64,000 nt of DNA from Simmondsia chinensis (Eukaryota > Streptophyta > Magnoliopsida > Caryophyllales > Simmondsiaceae): assembly GCA_018398585.1 (NCBI GenBank), contig JAGTTD010000005.1:38070750-38134749 (forward strand). The letters are read 5' to 3'. A program made the translations under genes and the position numbers. Under the pieces are notes generated by a model. That model was not told where the DNA came from and searched no databases. It saw only the letters and a program-made list of their open reading frames with translations. Numbering within the stretch: position 1 is the stretch's first letter; each line of letters begins with the position of its first letter. This document shows positions 11,182-22,631 of the stretch, piece by piece.

Positions 11182-11555
11182 AACTTCTCGTGCTGGCTTA
11201 TAAAGACAGGTATGTCGTCGTTGAGCTTTAAATTTGTTGCTTAATGTTGGATCTAGTTAGAACTTAGTTCTGTTTGGTGATTTTGTTAAATGTTCATGTT
11301 TGATGCTTTCTGTGGATGGTAAGTAGCTGTGTTTTTGTATGATAAGGACTGCACGTTTTTTGGTACTGGTGCACTTTGTTTTCCCTGATTTTCATGAGTG
11401 CTGTTATTGCTAGAGCAAAAATGGTAATGTCAGCAATTTAGTGAAAATTTGTGGTTATTATTTACTATAAGTCACATTATTACTCTGACAATAACTATTT
11501 TTGCTTTGAAAATAATATTATCCTTTCTTATTTGTCGCTGTTATTACTTGTCTAA
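11182..11555 (+). other. KH gene 3' UTR and downstream region with a small MITE
   Basis: Probable 3' UTR. Bases 11399-11510 hold an AT-rich element (GCTGTTATTGCTAGAGCAAA at one end; TCACATTATTACTCTGACAA near the other). It is related to sequences in NDL introns near 42230 and 43850 and at 54660-54970. No clear polyadenylation signal could be fixed. Confidence 0.5.
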
Positions 11556-11745
11556 GGGCCCGTTTGGGATTGTAGTGAAAAACTGCTTTTTTTAGAAGTA
11601 GTTCTTGTAAAAAGTACTTTTGTAAAAAGTGTTATTTCAAATAAGCAGTTTGCGTTTGGCCAACCAGTAAAGAAGCACTTATAGTATTATTTTGAGTGTT
11701 TGGCAAATGTTAAAAAATTTTATAGTTAAAAAAATCATCCATACT

Positions 11746-14105
11746 ACAACAACAACAAGCCTAGTGCCTCAAAGGCTCCCGCTTGCGTGGGGTCTGGGAG
11801 GGGCAGGATGTACGCAGCCTTGCCCCATCAGAGTGAGACCCTGATGAGAGACTGTTTCTGAGGATCTCCAACCTGATAGTTGATAAGTTATTAGGTTGTG
11901 GAGAGCCTATTTAAAGAGTATGAGCATGCAAGGGCCTGTATAGCTTGTAGAGCATGGATGAATGGCATGGAGATCATGCAAGTCATGTAAGTATGTGAAC
12001 ATGTAGCATATGAGCAGACAATCATGTAAGCAAGCACGCATGGTGCGCTAGTAGCTATAGCTAGAGGTAAAAAGCAAACAAGCAAGTAATGGGGAGACCT
12101 AACATGTGCGACAATGCAAATATATAGAAGTAGTAGCGCATTTGGGAGGGGAGGGAGGAGAGAGAGAGAGAGAGAGCGAGCGAGAGAGGGAGAGGTAGAG
12201 AGAGGGAGTGAGAGAGGGACACGAGAGAGTAAGTAACGGTAGCGAATGGCACTACCTCCAATTAACAAATCTTAGGAGCACTTAGCGACCTACTTACGCC
12301 CATACTATGCATCTACAAATGAGCATCTAAGCATCATCGTGGTACTAGCCTAGCTTACGGGTGCCCAAAGTTCCTATACTGCTAAAGCTTTTACCCCAAG
12401 ACTATCCCTTCCCTGAGCTCTCTTTAAGGCAATCTCTACAATTAGGCTGAGGCAGGCGAGGTCGTGTTGAATTGTCTTCATCTTTCTCTTCTTTTCTCTT
12501 CTTTTATGGCCGGCCTCTTCCCCTCTTTCCGTTTGTAATATAGGGTTGTTTGCACTTGCTTATAGGGGCATTGGTGGGTTTCCATCCAATTCTTCTTTGG
12601 CTGGCCTCTTCCTCTCTTTTCGTCTGTGGAATTGTCTTCATCTAAACGTAGTAGCACTAATTGCCCAGCCGTTGCCAGAGATGCGTATGAAAGCATTGCC
12701 ATGGTATCTTACGAGCGCTTGATGCTTCGACAGGGTAGTTGCTCCTACCCTCCAATATCGGGTGCCCCTATCCTAATCCTCCACCGGGGTCTATCGAGGG
12801 CCATCTCTTCATTTAGGTTGAGATGAGCGAGGTCCTGTAGAATCGTCTCCATCCAACTCTTCTTTGGCCGTCTTCTCCTTCTCTTTCCGTCTCTTATCTG
12901 GAGTTATTCACATCTCCCGACAAGGGCAGTGGTGGGTCTCCTCCTAACATGCTCAAACCACCGCACTTGTTGCTCCCTCAACTTGTCCTCTATTGGACCA
13001 ACGCCCAATTGCCTTCTTATAACGTCATTTTTGATCCCATCCTTCCTTGTATGCCCATTCATCCATCTCAGCATCCTCATCTCTGCCACCATCAGCTTTT
13101 GCGTGTGGTGGCATTTAACTGGCTAGCATTCTGCCCCGTATGACATAGCTGGCCTCACTACCATCGTGTAATATTTACCCTTTAGCTTTAATGGGAACTT
13201 TCTATCGCACAGTACTGCAGAGGCCATTTTTCATTTATGCCAACCCAATTTAATCCTGTTGTTGACATCTGCGTCCACTTCGCTATCTTGATGCGCCGTG
13301 GAACCTAAGTATTTAAAGCATGTTTTATGTGGTATTTGCTCTGATCCAATCTGGACGACTTATGTGCTTGGCATGGTAGAGGTGTTAAACTTGAGTTCCA
13401 TGTACTCTGTTTTAGATCTACTGAGTCTTAAATCTTTCGATTCTAAGGCCATCCTCCAGAGGTCTGGTCTCTCATTTACTTCCTCCCTCGATTCTCCCAC
13501 CAGAACTATATCGTTCGCAAAAAGCATACATCGCACGTCCTCTTGGATGTGCCTAGTGAGCTTGTCCATAACCAGAATGAACAGAAAGGGGCTCAAGGCT
13601 GATTCTTGGTGTACCCTCACTGTAATGGGAAAAGCGTCTGTCTCTCCCTCCGTTGTGCGCACCTTAGTTTGGGTGTCCACATACATGTCCTTAATGACTC
13701 GTATATAAAGCTTTTGGATGCCTTTCTTCTCTAAGACCCTCCATATAACTTCTATTGGTACTCTATCATATGCCTTCTCAAGATCGATGAAAACCATGTG
13801 AAGGTTCTTTTGTCTATCTCTATAGTACTCTATGGACTTCCTCAGGAGATGAATGGCTTTTATTGTTGATCTGCCTGGCATAAATCCAAATTGGTTTTTC
13901 GAGACCCATGCTTCTTGTCGCAGCCTTCTTTCTACAACCATTTCCCATAGCTTCAGATTATGGCTCATTAGTTTGATTCCTCTATAGCTTGTGCAACTCT
14001 GAATGTCGCCTTTGTTCTAATAGACGGGAACTAGTGTACTTTCCCGCCATTCTTCAGGCATCTTTTTCCCTTCAAAAATTTGGTTGAATAGTTTGGTCAG
14101 CCATT
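11746..14105 (-). mobile_element. RTE-clade non-LTR retrotransposon, 5'-truncated and degenerate
   Basis: The minus strand carries an RTE reverse transcriptase fragment, then the RTE C-terminal region (MVAEMRMLRWMNGHTRKD, then RWFEHVRRRP, then a basic PKKxWMET stretch), then an AG-rich 3' UTR and a shared tail ending in TTGTTGTTGT. There is an internal repeat: the PKKNWMET region occurs twice, near 12570 and 12860. The 5' end is cut near 14105 inside the RT palm. Frameshifts and stops make it dead. Its 3' 125 bp are the same sequence type as the SINE copies in this window. Confidence 0.88.
13360..13968 (-). pseudogene. RTE reverse transcriptase fragment
   Basis: A 202-codon open stretch carries RT motifs: NQFGFMPGRST (about 26-36), FIDLEKAYDRVP (about 60-71), SALSPFLFILVMD (about 124-136) and the catalytic-site region LFANDIVLVGES (about 149-160). 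The usual F-A-D-D box reads F-A-N-D, so one catalytic aspartate is lost. The upstream reading frame is blocked by a stop near 14020. This is a fragment of a LINE, not a cellular gene. Confidence 0.88.
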
Positions 14106-15183
14106 AAAATATTTTAATATATATTTTTCAATATTTAAAATATTTTTTTATTATTTAAATATGTATATACTTTTTAATATTTATAAAATATTTTTTCAAC
14201 ATTTTAAATATTTAATTTTAAAAAAATTAAAATATTTTCAAATATTTAAATATTTTTTAAATATCATAAATATATTATTAATTATTAAAACATTTTTTTA
14301 TAGTTAGTATATTGTTCCATGGAGCTAAGGTCCGAAATAGGGAAAAATATATAAACTATTTATGAAATATATAAGTTGTTATTTAAATATATTAACAAAT
14401 TTTGGAGAATATGAAATATACTTTTTTAATTATTTAGTTTTTGTTTTTGTTTTTGCTTAAAGGAAAAGCATTAAATTTTTGTTTCTGTTTAAAAGTAAAA
14501 AAAAAAAAGCTTATACTTTTAATAAAAAGTGTTTTCTCACAGTTGCTAAGGCTGTGTTTGGTTAAGTTTTTTAACAGTTTAAAGCTGTGAAAAGCTCTTT
14601 TTGACTATAGGGCGTGCGTTTGGCTGGCAGAAAAGATCTTTGATATCTTTTTTAAAGCTTAAATAGAAAGATGAAAAAACTACTAAGCAGAAAAAGATGC
14701 AAAACTGAATTTTTTTCACAACTTATTTTAGAGAAATGCTTTAAAAATATTATATTAATATTAAATCTATACCATCATGATCTACTTTTACTTGTTATCG
14801 CCATTTCTATCGACCACCACTCCTTTTATAGTTATGGGTCGTTAAACTCATGACTTTTCAATATTATGATTAGCTATTATTATGATTCTTTTTTACCTAC
14901 TATAATTAGATAATTTATATTATTAAGTCATTTTTGTAATTATAGTAGATAAGTTATTTTTTTAACTTGTATTGAAATGCTTTATTTTCTAAAAAAGATC
15001 TTTCTGCACTGAACAACCAAACACTCCCTTGAAAAAAGATACAGATCTTAAATATATAGATCTGATTGAAACAGATAAGCTGAAAAAGTAAACTAAATGC
15101 ACCTTAAATACCCTCAAATCTTAAAAAAGTGTTTTTAATGAAATATTTTTCTTAGAAATAAGTAAATCTCAAATAGGCCCTAA

Positions 15184-16565
15184 TTTGGATCCATTTTGTT
15201 GTGTTCCAAGGTGTGTTATATGGGTGCTGTAAAACATGAGCTTTACTTGTCAGGGTTAGGTAAAAACAAAGGAATTAGAACTTTCGTGTGGAATTAGGTG
15301 AGTTACTTTTCTTGTTTTAAAAGAATTGAAAATTGCTAAAGCTTTCACTTTTCATGTTCTGTCACTTTTTTGGTAACCAAATAAGAGGGTAAATGCCTAT
15401 TTCTCATGAATTCTAATTTCCTGCACTTGCTTCCTGATGACCAAATAAGGGCTTAATTTATTTTTCTTTATTTGGAAGTCGGAAAAAGTCTCGAGGGGAA
15501 AAAAAAGGTGTGATCAAAATAAGAGAAGAAATATGGTGCAATAAGAACTAGTTTAGTGCCTAGAGGTGCTCATATACCGATCTTGACCAAAGTCGAATTG
15601 GATCGACTATTATTCAGTTTGGTTCTTACTGACCCTCATACTGTTCGTCACATATTTACATATATTCTGGAATCATGTGCTATTCTAGAGGAAGAATGTT
15701 GTCAAATTTTATCTAATATTGTTATTGAGTTCCGATAAAATATAAGTAATCAACTCGATCTTTGCATGATTTACAAATGGGTCAGAAAGAGTATCCTAAT
15801 GAAGAATATTTGCTTAATAAAGGAAACATTCGAAAATTGCTGCCATGCCTCGTAATAGAAGTAACGCATTAGAAAATGTTGCCTATTGTTGCAACGCTCA
15901 AGTAGCCGTTGCTTTTGGTTGAGCATATTGCAATGGTTCTCACATGTGTTGCCTTTAACATCAAAGACATCGATTTTCAAATCGCCCCCATGAGATCTGT
16001 ACATGGAAGTAGAAGGGCGACGTAAAAAGTATTGCCTTTGACTATTTCGGACAACGGTTTTAACTATCAGGGTCGGACATAATTTTAAGCAACCACTTAG
16101 AGCCACCAAATTGTAAGGACCCATGAAAGCGACTATACGGAAATTTACATATTTTATATTTGTAGGGTTGTTGAAACTTCAATTGTTGATATAGAAACTT
16201 TATGGCTGGATTTTTTATTATTTATTATATTAGGATTTACATTTTAGAAAAATGTTTATATATAAAGGGTCCCAATTTGAAGTATTTGCTTTGATTCCGG
16301 AAAATGTCAAAACCATCCTTGTTTTCTATCTAAACAAAATTTCAGTTACTTTTTCAGTGCCGAAAATAACCCCAAGGGATCTAAGCAACCGCTTGAGGCC
16401 CTTAGGGGCTCCCGAATTTTTGGAATTGTAATTTTGAAAGTATCAATTATTAATATTACTAAGTCTTGAGATCCGAGTTTTTATAATTTATTGTATATGA
16501 AGAGTCCCATAAGAAATTTTACGCGGAGCCTTGAAAATGTCAATATTGGTTCTATCTTTGATCAT
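15184..16565. other. Intergenic, no gene recognised
   Basis: Short ORFs at 15556-15738 (+) and 15771-16124 (-) have no recognisable domain, and the sequence looks like decayed repeats. Blocks such as AAGCAACCGCTTGAGGCCCT (16382-16401) and AAGCAACCACTTAGAGCC (16087-16104) suggest two old relatives of one repeat. No confident element call. Confidence 0.4.
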
Positions 16566-16569
16566 TATA

Positions 16570-17265
16570 CTGTAATGGTTGTGGCAATCGGGTCATTTGT
16601 GTTCGGTTCGGGTGAACCCATTCGGGTTTGGGTCATTTCGGGTTCATAATAAACTCAGGTCTACCCATTCAGGCTTCGGTCACTTTCAAGTTTTACCTAC
16701 ACTTGGATCGGATTGGGTTTGGGTCAAGTTATTTTGGTTCATGTTACTTTAGTTTTGGGTGATCTTGCGTTCGGGTCAGTCTTGGGTCAGATTGTATGGG
16801 TTTCAGGTCTTTATAATTTCACTATTTAGTGCCTTGGTGGTATGAACCAATTACAAAAGTTTAAATTATGCCCAATAATTTATATTTTTACCTATATATA
16901 TTATATTATATTATATTATATTATCAATAGAGGTGATTAATAATATGTTACAAAATTTAATTGTAATTCTGACAGCTAATAGTTCTCATTGAATTTAAAG
17001 ACCTTGGGTAAATTTAGCTTTTATCTCGAGTTGGGTTTGGAATCAGGTTAGTTTTGGTCGGGTTGGTTTAGGTTGATGGTGGGTCGGGTCAGGTCAAATT
17101 GGTATCGGGTTATTTTCAGGTCAGGCAAAGAACGGGTCGGGTTAGTTGCAGGTCGGGTCATTTCAGTTTAGGGTTTAATTATTTACAACATATTATTGGT
17201 TTAGGTCGGGTTAGTTTATGAGTTTTCAGGTCGGTTTTTCGAGTCGGGTTGAATTTGTCACCTTC
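16570..17265. repeat. GGGTCGGGT-type degenerate repeat region
   Basis: Dense repeats of GGGTT, GGGTC and CGGGTTGGG with interspersed AT-rich DNA, resembling subterminal repeats of non-autonomous hAT elements elsewhere in the window. Ends were not resolved. Confidence 0.5.
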
Positions 17266-17454
17266 GGTTAGTGTTAAACGTGTGGGAGTGTCGGTGGTGC
17301 ACGCAAAACCCATTGAAATGCAGGGGGGTCTTGGCCCCATAAAGTGGCGTGGGGATCATCATGCTACATGTGATGGCAACATGATTTTGACCTTTCTTTT
17401 TGACTATGATAATGATGAATTCATCATCATATCTTTTCCCTTGCTCGGTATTAA

Positions 17455-17790
17455 TTAGCTGAGTCGAGCTCGAGCTTTACGAGGCCTGAAGTTTGACTCA
17501 ACATTTTTGACTCGTCTTGGGTTTATCACAGAACTTACCTTGTGTGGAGACATAAATCTCAAGCTTGGTTTGGCTTGTACTAGGGATGTATATTATGAGC
17601 TGAGTCAAGTCCAAGCTTGTCAAGCTAGAGACTTGGCTCATCTATATTTAACTCGGCTTGGGTTTGGCTCGAAGCTCATCGAGCGTGGAAATTTATAAAG
17701 CTCGGACTTGGCTTGTTATAGGCTTGGGATTGGATTAGTTGAACTCGAACCCAGGTTGGCAATTTCGAACTGAACTCAGCTTGTTTAGGC
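17455..17790. repeat. GAGCTCGAGCTT-type degenerate repeat region
   Basis: Repeated GAGCT, CGAGC, GGCTTG and GCTCG motifs in the style of hAT subterminal repeats. Similar composition recurs at 39597-40265, 41280-41590 and 45535-45830. The two copies of ACAGGGTGTGATGGGCGT at 17857-17874 and 17906-17923 are a small direct repeat just to the right. Confidence 0.45.
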
Positions 17791-18192
17791 TAGTGACAAG
17801 TACATGGGATGTAACATGTATGGGGCTTGTAAGATGTATCGGGCTTGTAAACAATTACAGGGTGTGATGGGCGTATAATTTAAAATGAGTATAACTGAAC
17901 AAGTACAGGGTGTGATGGGCGTGTAATTTAAAACGAGTGTAACTTTTGATCTATAAGGAGCTACGGGACGAATTACCTATTAAAATGAAGCTCTTGAAGA
18001 CATCTACATGGTAGTAGGGTTTTATTCTTGACCCGAACTATTGGGGTCATTAATACTTTTCTTTGTACATCCCTCCCAATTTTAGGCTTGGTATACACTT
18101 ACTTGGCCTTCTACAAAAGCACGCTACTCGATTATACTTATAATTTATTACCGGTTACACTTATAGCAGGTTAGTATTTACGCGGACACCAA

Positions 18193-20215
18193 TAGGGGTG
18201 TTCATCGGTCCAAACCCGGACCGGACCGAACCGGACCGAAGACTGAAATTTGCCATGTTTGGAGACCGAAGACCGGACCGATTACCATATGGACCGGACC
18301 GGATCGGACCGATTAGCATTTTCTATTTTTTTACTACAAATTGAATTTATCATATGTTGTCAATTTAGGGGAAACATTAAAGGAAACTAATAGAAAAAAA
18401 TACAAAAATTCAACAACATATAAAGAAAAATCCTTGGTTTTGAACCGAGCGTAAAATTTGTGACATATTTTTTTAAAACATACATGAAGACATCACAACG
18501 GGGAATTAAGTTTTCCTTTAAAATAAACAAAGGAAAACCCCACTCGAAATTTATATTTGCTTGGAAAATATTTTCCAAAGAAAAATCAATTCCTAGACTC
18601 TACTTTTCCTTCAAAACAAATGGAACCTAAAATTCAAATGGGTATACTTAGATAAACAAGTAAAACTTTTTTGAACAAAATTAAAAATTAAACACAGCAA
18701 AATAAAACCAATCAAGCTTAAAATAAACAAAATGTAAATCAAAATAATTACCCAAATAACTCAATAATATACTAGAAGAATAAAAAATTAAACAAAAATT
18801 AGGGATTTACCCTAAAAGAAAATGAGCTGTCGGTCGGTGGCGTGGACGGCGGTAGTCGGTCGGTGGCGTGGTGTGGTGGCCGGTTGCAGTGAAGAGTTAG
18901 GGTTAAGGGGAAGGGAAAGGTGTGCGGTGCGGGTGAGTGAGGAAGGGAAGGTGAGGAGGAGAGAGAAAATGGGGGTTTAATTTAAATGTTAATATTATTA
19001 TAACCTTTTTTTAAAATATTAATATTAATAAATATTATAACTTATATCGGGTTTCGGTCCGGTCCTAGTTTTTTCGGGTTTGGACCGGACCGGACCGAAA
19101 CCCGAAATACCGTCACTTTATGGACAGAGGACCGGACCGATATTTAATCAGTCCGGTCCGATTTTTCGGTCTGGACCGGTATTTGAAGAATAAATTACCA
19201 AAGTGGCATATTTTACAAAAAAAATTACCAAAATGGTATAGTTGAAAAAATATTTACCAAAATGGCACACTTTACTGTAGCATCAATAGGAAACGCCGTT
19301 TCAAACGGCGTTCGTTGAGCGGTCGGAGACGTTACCTATCGGACACCGTTAGACCACACACCTTTGTATAAAGTAGAAAAAATTAACAATCCTCTTAACT
19401 TAATTAACAATAAAATGATAAAATAAAGTAGAAAAAAATTTAGTAGAGTTACATTATTTAATGTATAAAGTAATAAAAAGGAAAAAAATGCACTGTAATA
19501 ATAGATTACAAAAACCCCCTGATGTAATAAAAAAGGGTGTCGATGTGATCCGGGATATGTTGCGTTAATCCAAACTGACGCAACACTCTATCAAAATGGC
19601 ACCTTTTGCAAAAAAAATTACCAAAATGGCATAGTTGAAAAAATATTTACCAAAATGGCAAACTTTACTGTAGTGTCAATAGGAAACGCCGTTTGAAACG
19701 GCGTTCGTTGAGTCATATCTGGCGATATCAGGGACCAATGATATGCTTTGGCATTGTAGAGCTGCATTGCCCTGATAGAGTGTTGCGTCAGTTTGGATTA
19801 ACGTAACATATCCCGGATCACATCGACACCCTTTTTTATTACATTAGGGGGTTTTTGTAATCTATTATTACAGTGCATTTTTTCCCTTTTTATTACCTTA
19901 TACATTAAATAATGTAACTCTACTAAATTTTTTTCTACTTTATTTTATCATTTTATTGTTAATTAAGTTAGGAGGATTGTTAATTTTTTCTACTTTATAC
20001 AAAGGTGTGTGGTCTAACGGCGTACGGAGGCCGTTTGAAACGGCGTCCGACAGGTAACGTCTCCAACCGCTCAACGAACGCCGTTTGAAACGGCGTTTCC
20101 TATTGACGCTACAGTAAAGTGTGCCATTTTGGTAAATATTTTTTCAACTATGCCATTTTGGTAATTTTTTTTGCAAAATATGCCACTTTGGTAATTTATT
20201 CAATAAACACCCCTA
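18193..20215. mobile_element. Non-autonomous hAT element with 8-bp TSD
   Basis: The ends TAGGGGTGTT and AACACCCCTA are perfect 10-bp inverted repeats. They are flanked by identical 8-bp duplications GACACCAA at 18185-18192 and 20216-20223, the hAT hallmark. Subterminal GGACCGGACCGAA repeats occur in both orientations at 18210-18320 and 19040-19180. The interior is AT-rich with a GC-rich patch (18830-18960) and no transposase ORF. A long inverted repeat fills its right half and is probably a second element inserted near the right end. Confidence 0.88.
19189..20200. repeat. Long inverted repeat: 405-bp and 428-bp arms, 179-bp loop
   Basis: Left arm 19189-19593 and right arm 19773-20200 are reverse complements over their whole length. 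I see only scattered mismatches and one roughly 25-bp block missing from the left arm. The loop repeats part of the arm again (GGAAACGCCGTTT-type sequence near 19680). Within each arm a short near-palindrome AACGCCGTTT-N-AAACGGCGTT sits beside TACTGTAG. There is no ORF. A transcript would fold into a long hairpin. Confidence 0.9.
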
Positions 20216-20329
20216 GACACCAATATATTTCTTGTCGCATACACATGGTAAGAGGTTGTTTCGTACAACATTTTATCTAGAAGAAAGTCGCTTCTAGAAG
20301 CAGAGACTACTAAAAACCGTTTTGGGGTA

Positions 20330-20690
20330 AATCATATTTTGGCACCCTGAGATTTAGTAAATTATTTTTTAGTTTGCAAACTTTTGTTTGAATTTCTTAG
20401 TCCCCTAACAACGAGAAAATAATATTTTAATCCAATCACCGATATATTTTTTAGCATATTTTACAAAAAGATAAAGTCTTGTATAAAAATGTGATGTCAT
20501 ATGCGAAAAGGGAATGCTATTTATACGCCAAAACGGTGTTCTAGTCAACTGTATTTTGAATTAAAAAATTATTTTATATCAACTAGTGAAATAAAAAATT
20601 CAAACACAAAGTTTGTTAATTAAGACATTAATTTACTAAATATTGGGCATTAAAGTGCAGTTAACCAACATTTTCATGTTTATATTCATT
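20330..20690. repeat. Foldback MITE
   Basis: The left part (AGATTTAGTAAATTATTTTT.., GTTTGCAAACTTTTG) and the right part (CAAAGTTTGTTAATTAAG.., TTAATTTACTAAATATTG) are inverted relatives. No coding capacity; borders approximate. Confidence 0.5.
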
Positions 20691-20744
20691 TTCTTTATTT
20701 TCTCAACTAATTTTAACTTTTATTGTAGTTTCCCGTATCTTTTT

Positions 20745-21070
20745 TCTTTGGGTAAATTGTATATCAATACCCTGTAGTTTAATGTACTAATTTTTTTGTT
20801 CACAAATACTGTGAAATAACTTTTAGTCCAAAAAAATTTATATTCTTAATAAAATAATCTAAAACTGATGATAAAAAATGGTGCAAAGCTTACCTTCATC
20901 CCACACTCGTGTTGCGACACTGCTACTGAAGAACAATCAAATGAGAGATCTTTTATACCGTTGTACACTATTATTTGAATTATTTTATTAAATTCATATA
21001 ATCTTTAAACCAAAAAATTATTTTTTTGAACTAAAAAATTAATATACTAAATCTTCGTTATTGTTTATTT
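20745..21070. repeat. Foldback MITE
   Basis: Inverted halves: GTAGTTTAATGTACTAATTTTT near the left end and AAAAAATTAATATACTAAAT near the right end, with CACAAATACTGTGAAATAAC internally. It resembles the element at 26604-26922. Borders approximate. Confidence 0.5.
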
Positions 21071-21530
21071 ATTTATTTTTTAATATTTTCCAATTTTCAA
21101 AGAGAATCCATTGGCCATTGCACTTATATTGTGTTTGACCTTGGATTATTGCAACATATGTGGCAGTTGATATACTATAAAGTCAAACTATATATTATGT
21201 TATTATTATTATTATTATTATTAAAATTGTCATTAATATTCAAATTAAAATAAATGTTGTTTAATTAATGTTAGGCACCACATGATTATCAGCCTAATGT
21301 TAGGACCAAAAATTAAGACTATTTTGAGTGTGTCCCCCATTCAAAAATATTGTTGTAACCACTAATTAATCGGATTAATTAAATTAATATATTTTAAAAT
21401 TTTTATTCTCTGATTAATTGGGTGCTTAATCAGTATTAATTTAGTCTTTTTTGACCTCTATTTCGTTATCTGATTCCTTTGGTTTTTTTTTTTTTTTTTT
21501 TTTAATAATAGTTAATATGAAGGAAAATAA

Positions 21531-22023
21531 TAGGGATGGCAATAGAGCAGGTAAAATTCGTTACCTGCGGGTACTCGTCTCGTTTGGAGCGGATACTAGT
21601 ATAAGTGAGGCCGGTAGTGGGTATGAGTTGGGTGTACCCGCCCCGTACCTAACAAGGGTATATTGTTGTACTTGACCCGCCCCGCTCCATACCGCCCTGC
21701 CCCATTTTATACCCGTTATACCGCTCTATTTTGGATCTAATTAATTTTTAAATTAAAAAATACGTGCTTAAATTTAATTATTTAAATTATTTATTAATGT
21801 TATAAAAAAAAATATTTGAATTAATAAAAATAGTTTTAAATAATTAATACGGGTGCGTATGAATAATCGTTTTGTACCCACATTAAGGAGGATACGGGGT
21901 GGGTAATGGATACCCGCTGATAATGGGGCGGGAATGGGTATGGATTTGTACCCGCTGTGGCGGGTAATAGGCCGGGTATGGGTATGCACCCACCGTGCTT
22001 GTCCCTCCCCATTGCCATCCGTA
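21531..22023. mobile_element. hAT-like element of the GGGTATGGG family, copy 1
   Basis: The left end TAGGGATGGCAATAGAGC and the right end CCCATTGCCATCCGTA are inverted. Subterminal GGGTACCCG-type repeats face inward from both sides and the middle is AT-rich. The flanks GAAAATAA and GAAAGGAA match at 6 of 8 bases. No transposase. ORFs here are repeat artefacts. Confidence 0.65.
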
Positions 22024-22345
22024 GAAAGGAACCTCCAAGAGATACACAGAATACTTCAAAGAAAAAACAATGAAACCAATAAAATTCAAAAAAACAAAAA
22101 TAAGAGGATACAGGGTGGGTAATGGATACCCGAGGGTAATAGGGCAGATATGGATATGGGTATGGGTACGGGTATTCATTTTGTACCCATGGCAGGCCAG
22201 GGGCCGGGTACGGGTATGGAGGAGGCACCCCCGTACTTGTCCCACCCAATTGTCATCCCTAGAAAGGAACCTCCAAGAGATACACAGAATACTCAAAAGA
22301 AAAAAACTAAGAAACCAATAAAATTCAAAAAAACAAAAATAAGAG
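22024..22345. repeat. Tandem duplication of the right end of the previous element plus flank
   Basis: The block starting GAAAGGAACCTCCAAGAGAT occurs at 22025 and again at 22262, followed both times by AATACT(T/C)(C/A)AAAGA and AAATTCAAAAAAACAAAAAT. Between them lies a second copy of the GGGTACGGGTAT end ending GTCATCCCTA. A unit of about 240 bp was duplicated after insertion. Confidence 0.75.
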
Positions 22346-22382
22346 AATATCTAGATTATAAAAGATTAAATCTCAGGATATA

Positions 22383-22631
22383 CAACAACAACAACAACAA
22401 CAGACCCAATGCCTCAAAGGCTCCTGCATAAGCGGGGTCTGAGAGGGGTGGATGTACACAGCCTTATCCCTTACCTGTCGAGAGGATGTTTCCGATGACC
22501 CCCAACCTTATATGGTTGGCAATACGAGGACTTCTCAGGAGGTCACCCATCCTAGTACTACTCTCGTTCAAGCACACTTAACTTCAGAGTTCTAATAAGA
22601 TCCGGTATATTAGTGCCTGATAAATAAACCC
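22383..22631 (-). mobile_element. 5S rRNA-headed Au-like SINE, copy 2
   Basis: Minus strand: the 5S-like head has AGTTAAGTGTGCTTGAACGA (box A region), GAGTAGTACTA and GGATGGGTGACCTCCTGAGA (box C region), continuing to GTCCTCGTATTGCCAACC. It then enters the Au-like body (GGTCATCGGAAACATCC, AAGGCTGTGTACATCC) and ends with a TTGTTG tail. It is flanked by perfect 15-bp duplications AAATCTCAGGATATA at 22368-22382 and 22632-22646, the right size for LINE-mediated retroposition. Confidence 0.88.

Larger units (their letters stand above)
11556..15183. mobile_element. TIR element split by an RTE insertion
   Basis: The left end TAAGGGCCCGTTTGGGATT and the right end (reverse complement TAGGGCCTATTTGAGATT) form imperfect terminal inverted repeats. 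The interior is AT-rich with no transposase. An RTE LINE (11746-14105) interrupts it, and a second TIR-like unit (GGCTGTGTTTGGTTAAG near 14549 to CCAAACACTC near 15027) may be nested in the right half. It is a non-autonomous element, and the superfamily was not determined. Confidence 0.55.

Noticed and set aside
11891..12268. ORFs with long L-S-L-S runs
   Set aside because: They are translations of AG/CT microsatellite sequence in the 3' UTR of an RTE LINE. The same is true of 36882-37281 over the NDL 5' UTR.
13298..13708. Plus-strand ORF of 136 codons
   Set aside because: It is the antisense of the RTE reverse transcriptase region.
15556..15738. 60-codon ORF starting MPRGAHIPIL
   Set aside because: No domain, no neighbour, no splice context; not distinguishable from chance.
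19189..20200. MicroRNA precursor
   Set aside because: Arms over 400 bp with near-complete pairing do not resemble a plant miRNA foldback; an siRNA-producing inverted repeat or MITE is more likely.
21836..22431. Overlapping ORFs of 60-137 codons rich in Y, P and T
   Set aside because: They come from GGGTATGGG-type transposon repeats read in several frames on both strands; none has a domain. The same applies at 37121-37339, 37437-37643, 39064-39300 and 48091-48297.
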